From: Natrialbaceae archaeon B1-Br10_E2g27
Lineage (GTDB): Archaea > Halobacteriota > Halobacteria > Halobacteriales > Natrialbaceae
Length of the DNA: 9,286 nt
Assembly: GCA_001563885.1 (NCBI GenBank)
Contig: LKMM01000079.1
Location: 1 to 9,286 of the forward strand
Direction of reading: 5' to 3'
The notes under the pieces were generated by a model, which had not been told where the DNA came from, did no database searches, and saw nothing but the letters and a program-made list of their open reading frames with translations. Shown here one piece after another: positions 1-6,462 of the stretch. A program made the position numbers and the translations under genes. The stretch's first letter is position 1. The number at the start of each line of letters is the position of its first letter.

Positions 1-426
1 ACGCTGGGCACGGTACTCGAGGTGGTCGGTGCCGACGAGGGCGTCCATCACCCGGAGGTCACCGTGGCCGCCTTTGGCGATGGCGGTCGCAAACGCGAGC
101 AAAAGCGCAAGCGCTGGTGCGACGAAAAAGAGGCCGACGAAACCGACGACGAACGCCAGATAGACGGCGACGTACCGGGCACCAAAGGGAAGCCCACGCC
201 GGCGGACGTTCGTGAAGTGTTCGTAGCCGCCATGTGGGAGGTTGAGTGCGACCATCCCAACCAGATACAGAATCATCTGTGTCTCGAGTGTGAGGTTGGT
301 TCCGGTCGCTGCGAGCGCACCGAAGACGGCGACGAGCGCCAAAATCGACGCTCGAGACGCGTTCAGCAGTGCATCTTCCGCTGTGACCGCCGACCGTTCG
401 CCGTAGCTGACCGTCTGCGTTCCCAT
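1..426 (-). CDS. brp: Brp/Blh-type beta-carotene 15,15'-dioxygenase, N-terminal part
   Basis: Membrane enzyme that cleaves beta-carotene into two retinals, the chromophore of microbial rhodopsins. Reading the minus strand from the ATG at 426 gives 142 codons open to the window edge, so only the N-terminal part is present. Hydrophobic segments lie at about residues 26-41, 50-64, 85-103 and 104-117. The diagnostic family motif is NLPHGGYEH (residues 62-70); His65 and His70 match the conserved histidines thought to bind the active-site iron. A second family-like stretch, KGGHGDLRVMDALVG (residues 118-132), carries His121. The gene is divergent from bat across 130 bp and shares a locus with a halorhodopsin, as expected for a retinal supplier. 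The start at 426 is the first ATG preceding the hydrophobic region. Family assignment is by recalled motifs; the C-terminal half, with the remaining metal ligands, lies outside the window. Confidence 0.88.
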   Translation of the reverse strand, partial: MGTQTVSYGERSAVTAEDALLNASRASILALVAVFGALAATGTNLTLETQMILYLVGMVALNLPHGGYEHFTNVRRRGLPFGARYVAVYLAFVVGFVGLFFVAPALALLLAFATAIAKGGHGDLRVMDALVGTDHLEYRAQR

Positions 427-556
427 GTGATTTCCTACGTACTCGTCCGGTTTGTCGACTCACCGTTCAGCGACGGCTCATTAAGTACTGCATACCGATT
501 CCAGCCTACCAGTGCTCGGCACAATCGTTTAGGCGTGACAGTCCGTAGCTAGCGTC
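427..556. promoter_or_regulatory. divergent brp/bat intergenic promoter region
   Basis: This 130 bp stretch separates two divergent genes and must carry both promoters. For the minus strand, CTTAAT (complement of 480-485) is the best TATA-like element; it lies about 54 nt before the brp ATG and would give a leader of roughly 28 nt. The sequence TCACCGTTC at 460-468 also occurs twice upstream of the permease gene (5390 and 5414). I found no match to the Halobacterium Bat upstream element as I remember it (ACC-N7-TTnGG). Confidence 0.45.
528..533 (+). promoter_or_regulatory. TATA-like box of bat
   Basis: TTTAGG lies 24-29 nt upstream of the bat ATG at 557, the distance expected for an archaeal TATA box driving a leaderless transcript. 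The same hexamer sits 25-30 nt upstream of the gene at 5552, which supports it as a promoter element in this genome. Confidence 0.5.
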
Positions 557-2542
557 ATGGGCGTCAGCACAATCGTACTCGTCCACCCCGACGGTGACGA
601 CGCAGCGCTTGTATGCGCACTCGAGACGGCTGGTTACCGGGTGACAGCCGTCGAGCACCCGACAGTCGCCGTGGCACGACTCGCCTCGGGAGAGTTCGAC
701 TGTCTCGTCACCGTCTCCGAGGGCCAACGTGGGGACGACGTGTCGCTGCTCGAGGCAGTTCGAGAACTCGAGGCGACCCTACCGGTGGTCGTGTGTACGG
801 ACGAGGACAACCCGCTCGCCGATACGCCATCGGCCTCCGGCGTCGACCGATTTGTCACGCACACTGGCGTGGCCACGGTTGAGCGAGTCGTCGACGCCGT
901 CGATACGGTGACCGCCGACGACCCTCCACAGGACATCTCGGGACACGAACCCGACCCCGAGGCGATCGTGCGGGCGATCGATAACGCCCCGATCGGGATT
1001 AGCTTAAGCGATGCCTCGTTGCCGGACAACCCGCTCGTCTACATCAACGACGCCTGGGAGGAGGTCACCGGCTACGACCGCGAGTACGCTCTCGGTCGGA
1101 ATCCCCGGTTCCTGCAGGGCCCCGAAACCGATGGGGCGACAACGGCGTCGATCGGGACGGCGATCGACAACGACGTGGCGATCACCACTGAGATCCGAAA
1201 CTACCGCCACGACGGGACGCCGTTTTGGAACGAGTTGACGGTCGCACCCGTCACCGACGGCGGCGAACTCACCCACTACGTCGGATTTCAACACGACGTA
1301 AGCGACCGCAAACACGCAGAACGGACGGCCCAGGAACGCGCTGAGAAACTCGCCGAAGAGCGTAGTGCCCTCCAGTGTGTGCTCGATCGGATCCACGGCC
1401 TGCTCAACGACGTCACTGAGATTCTCGTCTCCGAACGGGATCGTCGGGTGATCGCCCAGCGAGTCTGTGAGGAGATCGTCGCCACCGAAGGCTACGCCGG
1501 AGCCTGGATCGGCTCGCCGACGCCGGCTCGAGCCGACATCGAGTTGTGGGGAGCGGCGGGTCGACCCGCGGAAGTAGAGCCGATCCAGGAGTGTGCGACG
1601 CTTCCCCAATCCGTCCAGACCGCCCTCGAGTGTGAGACGATCGAAACGTGTACCGTCGGCGACTGTGAGGACACGCGGCTCGATCCGGCGTTTGTCGGTG
1701 CAACGCAACTCGCCGCCGTCCCGATCGGACACGACCGAAAGCAGTACGGAGTGCTCTGTATCTACGGGACCGACGAACGGGCGCTCGATCACCGGCAACG
1801 ACAGCTGTTCGATTCGATCGGTCGGATGATCGCGACGCGGCTGAACGCGATCGAGGCGAGCGAGAACCTGATCGCCGATCACGTCGTCGAGATCGAAGTC
1901 GGCATCGGCGATCGGACGTTTCCGCTGACGACCGTCGCGGGCGAACTCGGTGCAGACGTCTCCTACGTCGGCCTGACGTGCCCACCCGAGGCCGATACTG
2001 CCGAGTTGATCCTCACGATCGAGACGGACCAGTCGGTCGATTCGCTCTCGGCGCTTCCGACCGTCGTCGACGTCCGACCGATCGCCGAGACCAACGGCGA
2101 ATCGACGATTGCACTCACCGTCGACTCGACGACGCCGTTTATCGAACTCGGCGATCACGGCGCGTCGGTCGCCGCAATCGACGCCACGCCCGAGCACGCA
2201 GTGGTCCACCTCGAGTTGCCACCCTCCAGTGACGTGCGGTCGATTCTCGAGTTACTTGACTCGCTGTACGACGACGTCTCCTTGCACGCCCGCCACGAAC
2301 GCGACCAGCGCCCCCAGACGGCAAACGAGTGTGCCTCTATCCTCGAGTCGCGGCTGACCGAGCGCCAGCGGACGGCCCTCGAGGCGGCCTACATGAACGG
2401 CTACTTCGAGTGGCCACGGCCGACCGACGGAGACGAAATCGCCGAAACGATGGGCATTACCCGACAGACCTACCACCAGCACCTTCGTGCGGCCGAGCGA
2501 AAACTCGTCGAGACCTTCCTCGACTCCGTTGGGAACGTCTGA
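557..2542 (+). CDS. bat: Bat-family regulator (pseudo-receiver, LOV-like PAS, GAF, HTH_10)
   Basis: 661-residue cytosolic transcription factor of the bacterio-opsin activator family, which in Halobacterium induces bop and brp under low oxygen and light. Domains in order: a receiver-like fold (about 5-116) with no Asp at the phosphorylation strand (Thr52/Val53); a PAS/PAC domain (about 134-256) with strong LOV character (GRNPRFLQG at 180-188, NYRHDGTPFWN at 215-225, Gln245) but Pro183 in place of the adduct cysteine; a short linker helix (256-285); a GAF domain (about 285-432); the Bat-associated domain (about 436-585); and a C-terminal HTH_10 (about 599-655) with LTERQRTALEAAY and a recognition region near GITRQTYHQHLR. 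It has 12 cysteines, unusual for a haloarchaeal protein, four of them between 346 and 370. ATG 557 is chosen because of the TATA-like box 24-29 nt upstream. It is divergent from brp. The likely target set includes brp and perhaps the halorhodopsin (inference). Confidence 0.88.
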   Translation: MGVSTIVLVHPDGDDAALVCALETAGYRVTAVEHPTVAVARLASGEFDCLVTVSEGQRGDDVSLLEAVRELEATLPVVVCTDEDNPLADTPSASGVDRFVTHTGVATVERVVDAVDTVTADDPPQDISGHEPDPEAIVRAIDNAPIGISLSDASLPDNPLVYINDAWEEVTGYDREYALGRNPRFLQGPETDGATTASIGTAIDNDVAITTEIRNYRHDGTPFWNELTVAPVTDGGELTHYVGFQHDVSDRKHAERTAQERAEKLAEERSALQCVLDRIHGLLNDVTEILVSERDRRVIAQRVCEEIVATEGYAGAWIGSPTPARADIELWGAAGRPAEVEPIQECATLPQSVQTALECETIETCTVGDCEDTRLDPAFVGATQLAAVPIGHDRKQYGVLCIYGTDERALDHRQRQLFDSIGRMIATRLNAIEASENLIADHVVEIEVGIGDRTFPLTTVAGELGADVSYVGLTCPPEADTAELILTIETDQSVDSLSALPTVVDVRPIAETNGESTIALTVDSTTPFIELGDHGASVAAIDATPEHAVVHLELPPSSDVRSILELLDSLYDDVSLHARHERDQRPQTANECASILESRLTERQRTALEAAYMNGYFEWPRPTDGDEIAETMGITRQTYHQHLRAAERKLVETFLDSVGNV

Positions 2543-2573
2543 TTGGCCGTCGTTTCGATATGAGGGGATAGGG

Positions 2574-2579
2574 TTTTTT
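2574..2579 (+). terminator. T-run after bat; may also be the promoter of the next gene
   Basis: A run of six T begins 32 nt after the bat stop codon, consistent with a U-tract archaeal terminator. It also lies 24-29 nt before the ATG at 2603, so it could equally be the TATA position for the SRPBCC gene. The sequence alone cannot separate these roles. Confidence 0.35.
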
Positions 2580-2602
2580 CGACTGGCGTAGACTGTCGGC
2601 AC

Positions 2603-3040
2603 ATGGTCACCGTCTCCCAGACAGTTGCAATCGACGCCAGCCCAGACGCAGCCTTCGAGTATCTCGACGATCCACACACCCACGCCGAGGTCACACCCAG
2701 CCTCTCGGACGTCCGTGACGTCGAACCGCTCGAAAACGGCGGCAAACGCCTCGCGTTTACCTACGGAATGGTCGGCGTCGGCCTCGACGGCGAACTCCAC
2801 CAGACCCACCACGAGCCACCCGAACGCCACACCTTCGAGATGTCCGGTGCCCTCGAGGGCGAGATCGACATCGAAATCGAGCCGACCGACGACGGCTGTC
2901 AGATGACCTACACCGCCACCTACGACCTTCCCGGCAAAGTACTCGAATCAGTCGCCGAGCCGTTCGTTCGCCGGTACAACGAACGCGAACTCCAGACCAC
3001 CCTCGAGAACGTCAAAACGGGCGTCGAACTCGAGGCCTAA
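2603..3040 (+). CDS. SRPBCC (START-like) fold protein
   Basis: 145-residue acidic cytosolic protein with the pattern of the SRPBCC/polyketide cyclase-Coq10 superfamily, whose members bind hydrophobic ligands in a helix-grip fold. The signature N-terminus is VSQTVAIDASPDAAFEYLDD (residues 4-23), a first strand followed by the 'asPe.vf.yl.D' helix. Alternating strands follow from about 35 to 108 (for example TFEMSG, EIDIEIEPTDDG, QMTYTATYDL), then a long C-terminal helix from about 111 to 142. No signal peptide or membrane segment is seen. The gene starts 60 nt after bat on the same strand, so co-expression with bat is possible, although the T-run at 2574 argues for its own transcript. It faces the permease gene tail to tail. 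The ligand is unknown; a link to carotenoid or retinal handling would be pure speculation. Confidence 0.75.
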   Translation: MVTVSQTVAIDASPDAAFEYLDDPHTHAEVTPSLSDVRDVEPLENGGKRLAFTYGMVGVGLDGELHQTHHEPPERHTFEMSGALEGEIDIEIEPTDDGCQMTYTATYDLPGKVLESVAEPFVRRYNERELQTTLENVKTGVELEA

Positions 3041-3072
3041 TCTCGAGTCGAGTTCCGACCTCGAGTACTTTC
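3041..3072. other. short convergent intergenic gap
   Basis: Only 32 bp separate the stop codons of the SRPBCC gene (plus) and the permease gene (minus). The gap contains two CTCGAG hexamers (near 3042 and 3060) with a further GTCGAG between them; a third CTCGAG lies just inside the permease gene near 3092. There is no obvious U-tract terminator on either strand beyond a TTT at 3069. Confidence 0.5.
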
Positions 3073-5382
3073 TCAGGTCCCGAACAGTCGCTCGAGTACC
3101 AGTCGCTGGACGATGCCGGGTCGCTGTTCGTCGGCGGGTTGGACCATCACGGCGGTCACGTCGACGGAGTCGACCAGTCGGTCGCCGGGGCGGCCAAAGA
3201 GGTCACCCCACACCCCCCGGCTTTCAGCGCCGGTGACGAGCAGATCCGCGGACTCGGCAAACCGGGCGAGACCGGCAACCCGGTCGTCAGTCTCGACGAT
3301 TCGCGAGCGAGCCGGCACCGTCAGTATTCGCATCAGGTCGGCGTGGTAGTCGGCGACGACCGCCCGGCGACCCTCGGGTGGGTCGGCCGGGATCGCCTGT
3401 AACAAGACGAGGTCTGCGCCAGTTTCCTCGGCGATGGCGTCAGCGACGAGCAGCTTCAGCGGATCGTATGCGCCACGGTTTGCGACGACTGCGATCTCGT
3501 CTGCGCCCTCGAAGCCACGATCTTCGACCAACAGGACCCCACACGGCGCGTTCTTGAGGACGTGATCGGTCAGCCCGCGGGAAAGCGGCTGGTGGAGTTC
3601 CTCGCGACGACGTTCGAGGACGACTAGCTCGTAGCCCTCGAAGGCGGCGAACTCGACGATCGCGCCGGGGACGTCTTCGGTCTCGACCTCGAGGTAGTTG
3701 ATCGGGTCGACGGCTGCATCCGAAACGGTCTTTCCTCCGGAGGGACGAATCGAGGGATCGCCGTCGTCTAGCCACGCTGGGGGCGCTGCGGGTGAGAGCC
3801 ACTCGGGAGCTGCTTTACGGGTCACCGAGGGGCCAGTCCCGGTAAAGGCCCGGTGGGGGACATCGAGAAAGCGGGCGACGGTGACCGAGCCAGTTCGCAG
3901 CCTCGAGAGATCGGTGGCCATCCGAACCATATCCGTCCGGGCCCGCTCGCTCGTCTCCTTGGTGAGCGCAACGAGGACGTCGTACCGGCGTCGGTCGGCG
4001 AACAGCTCGGCCGTCCGCTCGACTGCAGACTCGCCGACGCTCTGTCTGACACCCGAACGGGCCGCCCCTTCGCGGTCGGTTCGCGGTCTGGCATAGAGGT
4101 AGTACCAGAGCAAGGAGCCGGCGACGATCACGAGCGAGCCCAGAAACGGCACCAGCCCCATCTGTGTCAGCACGATGATCCCGCCGCCGATCCCGACGAA
4201 CTGGAGCCAGGGATACAACGGCGAGACGAACGCTGGTGAGTACTCCTCGATCGCGCCCTCCCGAAAGCCGATCAACGCCACGTTGAGTAAAATAAAGACC
4301 AGGATCTGAAACGCGCTGCCGAACTGGGCGATCCGCTCGATCGGAAAGACGGTGACGAGGACGACCATCACCGCCCCGGTCAGCGCAATGGCGTTTGCTG
4401 GCGTATTGTACCGGGCGCTGACATCCTCTAACCGGTCGGGGACGAGCCCGTCTCGAGCCATCGCGAACGGAAACCGCGAGGCCGCGAGCAAGCCGGCGTT
4501 GGCCGTCGACGCGAGTGCGAGCAACGCCGCGATGACGATGGCGATGACGCCGATCTGCCCGAACGCTGCGTCCGCGGCCGCGGCGATCGGGGCCGTTTCC
4601 TCACCCGGTGCGGCTGGAACGAAGCCAGCCCCGGGCTCGAGGTCAGCAAGTCCGATGGCAACCCAGACGACGGCAACGTACAGCGCCGTCGTAAACACCA
4701 GCGAGCCGACCATCGCAAGCGGCAGGTTCCGGCCTGGATCTTTGACTTCCTCGGCGACGGCCGTCACTTTCGTCACACCCGCATACGAGACGAAGACGAC
4801 GCCGACGGCCGCGAGGATCCCCTCGGCTGTCAGATCGAAACTGCCTGCGGTCTGGCCTGCCTCGAACGCCTGACTCGAGAAACCACTGACGACGAAAAAG
4901 ACCATCACGGCGAGCATGACGCCGACGATCACAAACTGCATCGAGCCCGAGCCTTTCGCGCTGACGATGTTCACGAGGGTAAAAAAGAGCGCAAGCGAGA
5001 CGGCCAGCACGACGACCCAGTCGGCCAAGACGGGCGCGAGTTGGGCCAGATAGGGGACGCCGCCGACGAGCGCGAGGGCGCTTTTCAGCGAGAGCATCAG
5101 CCAGGTGCCGATGCCGGCGACGGTCCCGAGCATCGGCCCCATTCCGCGTTCGACGTAGATGTACGCACCACCGTCTTCGGGCATCGCCGTCGCCATCTCT
5201 GCTGCGCTAATCGCTGCCGGCAACACGAGCAAGCCGGCGATGAGGAAGGCGACCACCGCCGCCGGTCCCGCCGCGACGTAGGCGATCGCCGGCAGGATGA
5301 AGATGCCGCTGCCGACCATCGCACCGATGGCGAGTGCGGTCGTCGAGAGCAGTCCGAGATCCCGTTTCAGATCGCTCGGCAT
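3073..5382 (-). CDS. APC-family amino-acid permease fused to tandem UspA-like domains
   Basis: 769-residue membrane transporter. Residues 1-430 form an amino acid-polyamine-organocation (APC) permease with about 12 hydrophobic helices. The helix-1 substrate motif AIGAMVGSGIF is at residues 18-28, and EMATAMPEDGGAYIYVERG (residues 62-80) is a typical APC loop. After the last helix (LWYYLYAR, about 425-432) comes a hydrophilic C-terminal half with two universal-stress-protein-like domains, about 463-620 (RRYDVLVALT onward, with a charged insert around 520-560) and about 627-748. The second has the VTGAESRG turn expected at the nucleotide site, but the canonical G-x2-G-x9-G-S/T pattern is not intact. 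APC permeases with C-terminal Usp domains are a known archaeal architecture. The substrate cannot be read from sequence; a cationic or neutral amino acid is likely. The ATG at 5382 directly precedes a normal APC N-terminus. The gene is divergent from 5552 and has an unusual direct repeat in its promoter. Confidence 0.88.
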   Translation of the reverse strand: MPSDLKRDLGLLSTTALAIGAMVGSGIFILPAIAYVAAGPAAVVAFLIAGLLVLPAAISAAEMATAMPEDGGAYIYVERGMGPMLGTVAGIGTWLMLSLKSALALVGGVPYLAQLAPVLADWVVVLAVSLALFFTLVNIVSAKGSGSMQFVIVGVMLAVMVFFVVSGFSSQAFEAGQTAGSFDLTAEGILAAVGVVFVSYAGVTKVTAVAEEVKDPGRNLPLAMVGSLVFTTALYVAVVWVAIGLADLEPGAGFVPAAPGEETAPIAAAADAAFGQIGVIAIVIAALLALASTANAGLLAASRFPFAMARDGLVPDRLEDVSARYNTPANAIALTGAVMVVLVTVFPIERIAQFGSAFQILVFILLNVALIGFREGAIEEYSPAFVSPLYPWLQFVGIGGGIIVLTQMGLVPFLGSLVIVAGSLLWYYLYARPRTDREGAARSGVRQSVGESAVERTAELFADRRRYDVLVALTKETSERARTDMVRMATDLSRLRTGSVTVARFLDVPHRAFTGTGPSVTRKAAPEWLSPAAPPAWLDDGDPSIRPSGGKTVSDAAVDPINYLEVETEDVPGAIVEFAAFEGYELVVLERRREELHQPLSRGLTDHVLKNAPCGVLLVEDRGFEGADEIAVVANRGAYDPLKLLVADAIAEETGADLVLLQAIPADPPEGRRAVVADYHADLMRILTVPARSRIVETDDRVAGLARFAESADLLVTGAESRGVWGDLFGRPGDRLVDSVDVTAVMVQPADEQRPGIVQRLVLERLFGT

Positions 5383-5389
5383 TGGCTAT

Positions 5390-5424
5390 TCACCGTTCGG
5401 ACAACCGCGTCGGTCACCGTTCGG
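5390..5424 (-). repeat. direct repeat (11 bp, two copies) upstream of the permease
   Basis: TCACCGTTCGG occurs at 5390-5400 and again at 5414-5424, 24 bp apart start to start. On the coding strand of the permease these read CCGAACGGTGA twice. They lie between a TATA-like CAAATA (complement of 5431-5436) and the ATG at 5382, so a protein bound here would overlap the transcription start. This suggests a repressor site, but no regulator is identified. Confidence 0.5.
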
Positions 5425-5430
5425 TACACG

Positions 5431-5436
5431 TATTTG
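5431..5436 (-). promoter_or_regulatory. TATA-like box of the permease gene
   Basis: On the minus strand this reads CAAATA within TACCAAATACG. It lies about 49-54 nt upstream of the permease ATG, which would give a leader of about 20-25 nt. It is the most AT-rich element in the divergent gap facing this direction. Confidence 0.35.
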
Positions 5437-5521
5437 GTAGTTGGGATTCAGTTCGTGTGAGTCTCGTACCTAACCAGTAATCGTCCGGTTGGCGACAGGC
5501 TTCTCAAGCCAGCACTAACAG

Positions 5522-5527
5522 TTTAGG
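5522..5527 (+). promoter_or_regulatory. TATA-like box of the 209-residue membrane protein gene
   Basis: TTTAGG lies 25-30 nt before the ATG at 5552 and matches the hexamer before bat. It supports the plus-strand gene at 5552 and a leaderless transcript. Confidence 0.5.
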
Positions 5528-5551
5528 GCTTGCCCACGTTATCACGCCTCG

Positions 5552-6181
5552 ATGCGCCGAACAGACGACCTCACCGACACCGTCCTCTCGGGGGACGCCT
5601 ACCAGCGGGCTGCCGCCTCGACACGACGGTTCTACCCGCTTAGCATTCGCGGGAAGCTGCTTGGCTGTATGCTGACGGTCGCCTCCGGAACCCTGCTCGC
5701 ACCCGCAACCTACCCCCGACGGGAGCTGATCCGCTCTCTCGAGGGGGAGGCGGCTGCGAGCGGCGCACTCGAGCCAGCGATCAGCACGCTCGCGCTCGTG
5801 GGAGTCGCCTCGACAACTCTCTGTGCGCTCGTCTTGTTGCGTTTGCTCTGGCTGGTCGAAACCGACGCGCTGTCGTTCGATCGGGCAGAAACGGTGATCA
5901 GGCTCGAGGATGCGATTATGACCGTCGCAATCGCCACCGGTGTGATCCTCGCTGTCGCGGCGGTACTGCTGGCACTGATTGGCTTTCTCACGCCAGGAAC
6001 GGCGGTCAGTCTGTACGGCTCCGGCGTAACGATCTACGTACAGGGAAGCGGACCGTTCGCGATCGATACACGAATCACATCCGGGTTGGCGTTCGTGGCC
6101 GCCCTCGGCTTGCTGCTTGGTTACCTGCTCATCACGGGTGAGGGCAGGCGGCGACGGTCGACCGCGGCGAGTGGCCGCTGA
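5552..6181 (+). CDS. uncharacterised four-helix membrane protein
   Basis: 209 residues; I do not recognise the family. Four hydrophobic segments are visible at about residues 35-53, 77-101, 121-146 and 176-195. They are preceded by a 30-residue hydrophilic N-terminus and followed by a short basic tail (GRRRRSTAASGR), which by the positive-inside rule puts the C-terminus, and with four helices the N-terminus, in the cytoplasm. The segment between helices 3 and 4 (about 148-175) is polar and Gly-rich and would be extracellular. A charged loop (ETDALSFDRAETVIRLED, about 103-120) joins helices 2 and 3 on the cytoplasmic side. No catalytic motif is seen. The gene is divergent from the permease and 295 bp upstream of the halorhodopsin ATG on the same strand. 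The membrane pattern and TATA-like box favour this frame over the competing minus-strand open frame at 5504-6220. Confidence 0.65.
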   Translation: MRRTDDLTDTVLSGDAYQRAAASTRRFYPLSIRGKLLGCMLTVASGTLLAPATYPRRELIRSLEGEAAASGALEPAISTLALVGVASTTLCALVLLRLLWLVETDALSFDRAETVIRLEDAIMTVAIATGVILAVAAVLLALIGFLTPGTAVSLYGSGVTIYVQGSGPFAIDTRITSGLAFVAALGLLLGYLLITGEGRRRRSTAASGR

Positions 6182-6350
6182 TATCGATGGCTGTCGTCGC
6201 TTCGCGGCGATCGTCCTCATACTGCCGGACGTACGTCGTGAATCGCCGCCACGGGGTGGCGATCATACAGTTCCGTCCGATAGTATCAGAGCCGGTAGCC
6301 ATGGACAGCCACCAGCATGAGTCACGCTTGCTCGTTTCGGTGACGAGTGC

Positions 6351-6357
6351 TATTTTG
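6351..6357 (+). promoter_or_regulatory. TATA-like box upstream of halorhodopsin
   Basis: TATTTTG is the best TATA-like match between 6182 and the halorhodopsin gene. It predicts transcription starting close to 6378, coincident with an upstream in-frame ATG and about 99 nt before the ATG at 6477. No comparable element lies 24-30 nt before 6477. Confidence 0.4.
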
Positions 6358-6382
6358 TCGTCCGTCGAGGGGGCGAAATGTC

Positions 6383-6401
6383 ATCTGTCGGGTGGACAGA
6401 T
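6383..6401 (+). repeat. inverted repeat 1 in the hop upstream region
   Basis: ATCTGTC (6383-6389) and GACAGAT (6395-6401) form a perfect 7-bp inverted repeat around a 5-nt centre (GGGTG). It could be an RNA hairpin at the 5' end of the transcript or a dyad protein-binding site. Confidence 0.6.
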
Positions 6402-6441
6402 ACTCCGTTCGACGTCAAATCCTTACCAGTATGGACCCCCG

Positions 6442-6461
6442 TTGAACTGTGGATCGTTCAA
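6442..6461 (+). repeat. inverted repeat 2 in the hop upstream region
   Basis: TTGAAC (6442-6447) and GTTCAA (6456-6461) form a perfect 6-bp inverted repeat around an 8-nt centre. It is separated from inverted repeat 3 by a single base. Confidence 0.5.
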
Positions 6462-6462
6462 A

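Noticed and set aside
22..552. Plus-strand open frame opposite brp
   Set aside because: The minus strand gives clear Brp motifs (NLPHGGYEH, KGGHGDLRVMD). The plus-strand product is low-complexity and charged.
1004..2209. Long minus-strand open frame (401 codons) opposite bat
   Set aside because: Its sequence is Arg/Asp/Val-rich without domain patterns, and it mirrors the strongly supported bat gene. It is a composition shadow of a G+C-rich gene.
5504..6220. Minus-strand open frame (238 codons) overlapping the membrane protein at 5552
   Set aside because: The product is Arg/Gln/Asp-rich with no fold pattern, while the plus strand encodes four good membrane helices and has a TATA-like box at the correct distance.
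6247..6261. Hairpin CGCCAC-GGG-GTGGCG as a terminator of the 5552 gene
   Set aside because: No T-run follows it, and archaeal termination relies mainly on U-tracts. It is noted only as a structural element of the intergenic region.
6425..6455. Possible Bat upstream activating site before hop (ACC...GTTGAAC...GG)
   Set aside because: The spacing does not fit the ACC-N7-TTnGG pattern remembered from Halobacterium bop. I found no proper match before hop, brp or bat.
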